A DNA stretch of 64,000 bases from Omphiscola glabra (lineage: Eukaryota > Mollusca > Gastropoda > Lymnaeidae): the NCBI GenBank assembly GCA_964017045.1, contig OZ024806.1:20666422-20730421 (forward strand), in the 5' to 3' direction. The notes under the pieces were generated by a model. That model saw only the letters and a program-made list of their open reading frames with translations. It had not been told where the DNA came from and did no database searches. The position numbers and the translations under genes were made by a program. Below, in pieces: positions 59,656 to 64,000 of this stretch (the stretch's first letter is position 1; each line of letters starts with the position of its first letter).

Positions 59656-60239
59656 ATATCGATCACCACCATCTTCTACTTAATGATCAATCAAAAAATA
59701 AAAAAATCCATTTTTGCACGTTATTAACATATAAACTCATATTTTATTTGTCTTTAATTATACGCAACTCGTTTATTTGGCCGGAAAATGCGCTACATAT
59801 CCGGTTGGTGAATGATCTCTAGTGGGGACTAAGTCTGCGCAACTGTTTTGTGGAATGTAGTATTAGTCGTAGTCACTGTTCTAGACGTATACCATAAGTT
59901 GTAGTGGACTTGTCATCTTTTTTGGGATTATGGACACAATGTAATGGATCAACAATGTTCCATACAATTTGTATACTTTAATAAACTAATCTACGCTGCC
60001 ATTACATATAATTCTAGAATATTCTTTCCTTGTTTGGGAGAGGAAAGGGAGGCCAACAATTCGGAACATCTTATGGCGGAATGAAAGATCTTAAGCGAAG
60101 AGGTGCATGCGTTGCCATGGCAACACGCATGCTGTGTGTACCTGTGGTTGATTGGGTTACACACGTCTGTGTGGGTATCCTCTTGAGAAGTGTTTGTGTG
60201 TGTGGACGTCTGCTTGAATGTCAGACGGCATGCTCTAGA
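59656..60239 (+). other. Segment without recognised features
   Basis: AT-rich then moderately GC-rich. Short inverted pair GCATGCGTTGCCATGGCAAC near 60105. No gene seen. Confidence 0.35.
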
Positions 60240-60244
60240 ATGAT

Positions 60245-60259
60245 CATCCCCTCTCCCTC

Positions 60260-60321
<62 letters not shown>
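60245..60321 (+). repeat. (CT)n microsatellite
   Basis: About 75 bp of CTCTCT with a few changes, ending just before the MITE at 60339. Confidence 0.95.
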
Positions 60322-60338
60322 GTGTACCATGTGTGAAC

Positions 60339-60533
60339 TAGAGCTGCTTCCCCCAAGTGCGGGTCTGTGGACCGACACCGGTCCGTGAGCTTTACGCTGC
60401 CGGTCCGTGCAATATAAATAGTTATGGTCAAATAAATAGAGAATATAATTAATAAATCCGTCCCCGGTGCATGTGGGAAATTTGGAAAATTGTCCACCGG
60501 TCCACAACACTTAAAAGTTTGGGAAAGGCTCTA
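60339..60533. mobile_element. hAT-type MITE at the head of the 47-bp minisatellite
   Basis: Left end TAGAGCTGCTTCCCCCAAG pairs imperfectly with the right end GTTTGGGAAAGGCTCTA; both subterminal regions have GGACCG/CGGTCC motifs (60370-60400 and 60496-60503). Its right 36 bp plus about 11 bp of flank are the unit of the array that follows. No clear target duplication, since the right flank has become part of the array. Confidence 0.65.
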
Positions 60534-62605
60534 TCAGTACTTACCGGTCCAAAAAACTGAAAAGTTTGGGAAAGGCTCTATCTGTACTTACCGGTCCAAA
60601 AAACTGAAAAGTTTGGGAAAGGCTCTATCAGTACTTACCAGTCCAAAAAACTGAAAAGTTTGGGAAAGGCTCTATCAGTACTTACCAGTCCAAAAAACTG
60701 AAAAGTTTGGGAAAGGCTCTATCAGTACTTACCAGTCCAAAAAACTGAAAAGTTTGGGAAAGGCTCTATCAGTACTTACCAGTCCAAAAAACTGAAAAGT
60801 TTGGGAAAGGCTCTATCAGTACTTACCAGTCCAAAAAACTGAAAAGTTTGGGAAAGGCTCTATCAGTACTTACCGGTCCAAAAAACTGAAAAGTTTGGGA
60901 AAGGCTCTATCAGTACTTACCAGTCCAAAAAACTGAAAAGTTTGGGAAAGGCTCTATCAGTACTTACCAGTTCAAAAAACTGAAAAGTTTGGGAAAGGCT
61001 CTATCAGTACTTACCAGTCCAAAAAACTGAAAAGTTTGGGAAAGGCTCTATCAGTACTTACCAGTCCAAAAAACTGAAAAGTTTGGGAAAGGCTCTATCA
61101 GTACTTACCAGTCCAAAAAACTGAAACGTTTGGGAAAGGCTCTATCAGTACTTACCAGTCCAAAAAACTGAAAAGTTTGGGAAAGGCTCTATCAGTACTT
61201 ACCAGTCCAAAAAACTGAAACGTTTGGGAAAGGCTCTATCAGTACTTACCAGTCCAAAAGACTGAAAATTTTGGGAAAGGCTCTATCAGTACTTACCAGT
61301 CCAAAAAACTGAAAAGTTTGGGAAAGGCTCTATCAGTACTTACCAGTCCAAAAAACTGAAAAGTTTGGGAAAGGCTCTATCAGTAATTACCAGTCCAAAA
61401 AACTGAAAAGTTTGGGAAAGGCTCTATCAGTACTTACCGGTCCAAAAAACTGAAAAGTTTGGGAAAGGCTCTATCAGTACTTACCAGTCCAAAAAACTGA
61501 AAAGTTTGGGAAAGGCTCTATCAGTACTTACCGGTCCAAAAAACTGAAAAGTTTGGGAAAGGCTCTATCAGTACTTACCAGTCCAAAAAACTGAAAAGTT
61601 TGGGAAAGGCTCTATCAGTACTTACCAGTCCAAAAAACTGAAAAGTTTGGGAAAGGCTCTATCAGTACTTACCAGTCCAAAAAACTGAAAAGTTTGGGAA
61701 AGGCTCTATCAGTAATTACCAGTCCAAAAAACTGAAAAGTTTGGGAAAGGCTCTATCAGTACTTACCGGTCCAAAAAACTGAAAAGTTTGGGAAAGGCTC
61801 TATCAGTACTTACCAGTCCAAAAAACTGAAAAGTTTGGGAAAGGCTCTATCAGTACTTACCGGTCCAAAAAACTGAAAAGTTTGGGAAAGGCTCTATCAG
61901 TACTTACCAGTCCAAAAAACTGAAAAGTTTGGGAAAGGCTCTATCAGTACTTACCAGTCCAAAAAACTGAAAAGTTTGGGAAAGGCTCTATCAGTAATTA
62001 CCAGTCCAAAAAACTGAAAAGTTTGGGAAAGGCTCTATCAGTACTTACCGGTCCAAAAAACTGAAAAGTTTGGGAAAGGCTCTATCAGTACTTACCAGTC
62101 CAAAAAACTGAAAAGTTTGGGAAAGGCTCTATCAGTACTTACCGGTCCAAAAAACTGAAAAGTTTGGGAAAGGCTCTATCAGTACTTACCAGTCCAAAAA
62201 ACTGAAAAGTTTGGGAAAGGCTCTATCAGTACTTACCAGTCCAAAAAACTGAAAAGTTTGGGAAAGGCTCTATCAGTACTTACCAGTCCAAAAAACTGAA
62301 AAGTTTGGGAAAGGCTCTATCAGTAATTACCAGTCCAAAAAACTGAAAAGTTTGGGAAAGGCTCTATCAGTACTTACCGGTCCAAAAAACTGAAAAGTTT
62401 GGGAAAGGCTCTATCAGTACTTACCAGTCCAAAAAACTGAAAAGTTTGGGAAAGGCTCTATCAGTACTTACCGGTCCAAAAAACTGAAAAGTTTGGGAAA
62501 GGCTCTATCAGTACTTACCAGTCCAAAAAACTGAAAAGTTTGGGAAAGGCTCTATCAGTACTTACCAGTCCAAAAAACTGAAAAGTTTGGGAAAGGCTCT
62601 ACCAG
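60512..62605 (+). repeat. Minisatellite, 47-bp unit, about 44 copies, derived from a MITE end
   Basis: Unit contains AAAAGTTTGGGAAAGGCTCT, ATCAGTACTTAC and CAGTCCAAAAAACTG. The first unit merges with the right end of the hAT-type MITE at 60339. A variant (AGTAATT for AGTACTT) occurs at 61382, 61711, 61993 and 62322, i.e. 7, 6 and 7 units apart, with CCGGTCC variants in step, so a 6-7-unit higher-order block has been duplicated repeatedly. Confidence 0.96.
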
Positions 62606-62785
62606 TGCTTACTTATTCTATGCCCTCACTTACAATCAAAGTTTCCAATCTCAAGTCAATACAGAATTAAGACACGCATAACTTCAATCATTATATCAAT
62701 CGCTGACAGAAATGACACCTTCGCCACTTCTTTAGACCGGTTAGAACTCCATCCCTGTCTTGATCATTTCGACAAATACAATGTA

Positions 62786-63012
62786 ATCTGGTCTTGTCTG
62801 TTGTCTCAGCCCGCTGTAAGCTGGTCTTGTATGTGGTCTCAGCCCGCTGCAAGCTGGTCTTGTATGTGGTCTCGGCCCGATGTAAGCTGGTCTTGTCTGT
62901 TGTCTCAGCCCGCTGTAATCTGGTCTTGTCTGTTGTCTCAGCCCGCTGTAAGCTGGTCTTGTCTGTGGTCTCAGCCCGCTGCAAGCTGGTCTTGTCTGTG
63001 GTCTCAGTCTGC
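62786..63012 (+). repeat. Minisatellite, 33-bp unit, about 7 copies
   Basis: CTGTTGTCTCAGCCCGCTGT plus AAGCTGGTCTTGT. Eleven codons per unit opens both strands. Confidence 0.94.
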
Positions 63013-63482
63013 TGCTTGTGCGCGTTACAAACAGTAATTAAAACATCTGTCATCAATTATTTAAGGCATGGAGTCTAACTTTAGCTCCATCGTGTCATAA
63101 TCTAATGGACACCTCCTTAATGTAATTAGTTTTGTTATGGTAGAGCATTATATGTGTATTTAACTAATGGGTAGTCATGAACCATGCGATCGAAATTTGA
63201 GGAGTGCAGCCTCCCAGGGGCATCTCCACAAGGGGAAACATAGCAATTGCTTCAAATTTAATTGGGGGGAGGGGATTTTACCCCCCCCCCCCCGCTTTTT
63301 GTTTTGTTTTGTTTGTGTGTGCTAGGTTTTTAATTTCTTCAGTTAAGAAATAAATATTTAAAATGAGAAAAAAGGACAGAGGGGCGGGGGGGGGGGTGGG
63401 GTGGGGGAGGGCGGGTTTTAGCTTCCTCCACTTAATGGTTGGATAGACCCACCTCCCCCCCAACCGCCATAGACTAGAATCC

Positions 63483-63562
63483 AGGTCTTGCTCTGTCAGG
63501 CGTTGTCCAACCTGTAACCTGGCTCACAGGTCTTGCTCTGTCAGGCATTGTCCAACCTGTTT
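63483..63562 (+). repeat. Tandem duplication, about 45-50 bp, two copies
   Basis: GGTCTTGCTCTGTCAGGCGT and TGTCCAACCTGT occur twice in tandem. Confidence 0.85.
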
Positions 63563-63617
63563 GACATGAAAAAGATACGATGTTCTTAAAAAAAGTCGTT
63601 GAACGAACGCATGCTGA

Positions 63618-64000
63618 TGTTCAGTTTGAAGGATGTTCATTTTGAAGCTGTTCAGTTTGAAAGATGTTCAGTTTGAAAGATGTTCAGTTTGAAAGATGTT
63701 CAGTTTGAAAGATGTTCAGTTTGAAAGATGTTCAGTTTGAAATATGTTCATTTTAAAAGATGTTCAGTTTGAAAGATGTTCAGTTTAAAAGATGTTCAGT
63801 TTGAAAGATGTTCAGTTTGAAAGATGTTCAGTTTGAAAGATGTTAAGTTTGAAGATGTTCAGTTTGAAATATGTTCATTTTAAAAGATGTTCAGTTTGAA
63901 ATATGTTCAGTTTGAAAGTTGTTCAGTTTGGAAGTTTTTCAGTTTGAAAGATGTTCAGTTTGAAATATGTTCATTTTAAAAGATGTTCAGTTTGAAAGAT
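63618..64000 (+). repeat. Minisatellite, 16-bp unit, running off the window
   Basis: About 23 copies of GTTCAGTTTGAAAGAT. A variant pair (AATATGTTCATTTTAAAA) recurs near 63740, 63868 and 63965. Confidence 0.94.

Overview
The window reads as nuclear DNA of an animal with spliced genes, long AT-rich introns and very heavy repeat content. A gastropod mollusc is my best guess. The grounds are four SPIN-like hAT miniature elements (a family I recall being reported from a pond snail), molluscan-looking LINE remnants and an MTCL/SOGA-family gene. This is inference; the sequence names no species.

Two protein-coding genes are well supported, both on the + strand. The first (20541-32615) has six exons whose phases join into one 238-residue frame. 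It encodes a small secreted protein with 16 cysteines after the signal peptide, arranged as three related disulfide modules; introns 1 and 3 are long and full of repeats. The second starts at 50905 with one 2772-nt coding exon ending at a consensus donor. It is the N-terminal part of a microtubule-crosslinking-factor (MTCL/SOGA-like) protein: a small Cys-rich zinc-knuckle-like N-terminus, a long disordered Ser/Lys/Pro/Ala region, then the conserved coiled coil. Its remaining exons lie beyond the window or were not found, and a candidate non-coding first exon lies near 41450-41781. A weak candidate for the 3' end of another gene sits at 2175-2494.

The rest is dominated by tandem repeats. I count about fifty separate minisatellite arrays with units of 10-66 bp, by a hand tally roughly a third of the 64 kb. 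The longest are a 47-bp array (60512-62605), a 21-bp array (14812-15936), a 17-18-bp array (44640-45780), a 22-bp array (30496-31587) and a 16/20-bp array (8117-9133). Nearly all the long ORFs are translations of these arrays and are not genes. Several arrays show higher-order structure.

Mobile DNA is mostly short non-autonomous elements: SPIN-like hAT MITEs at 3486, 23937, 38143 and 55176; other hAT-type MITEs at 9290, 39724 and 60339; a TA-flanked MITE at 3691; a fold-back element at 18604; and a large palindromic element at 35064. Two decayed non-LTR retrotransposon pieces are present (26140-26680 plus strand, 53735-54835 minus strand). The most interesting pattern is that two large minisatellites (47 bp at 60512 and 42 bp at 35461) are built from the terminal sequence of a MITE beside them, so transposon ends appear to have seeded tandem amplification here.
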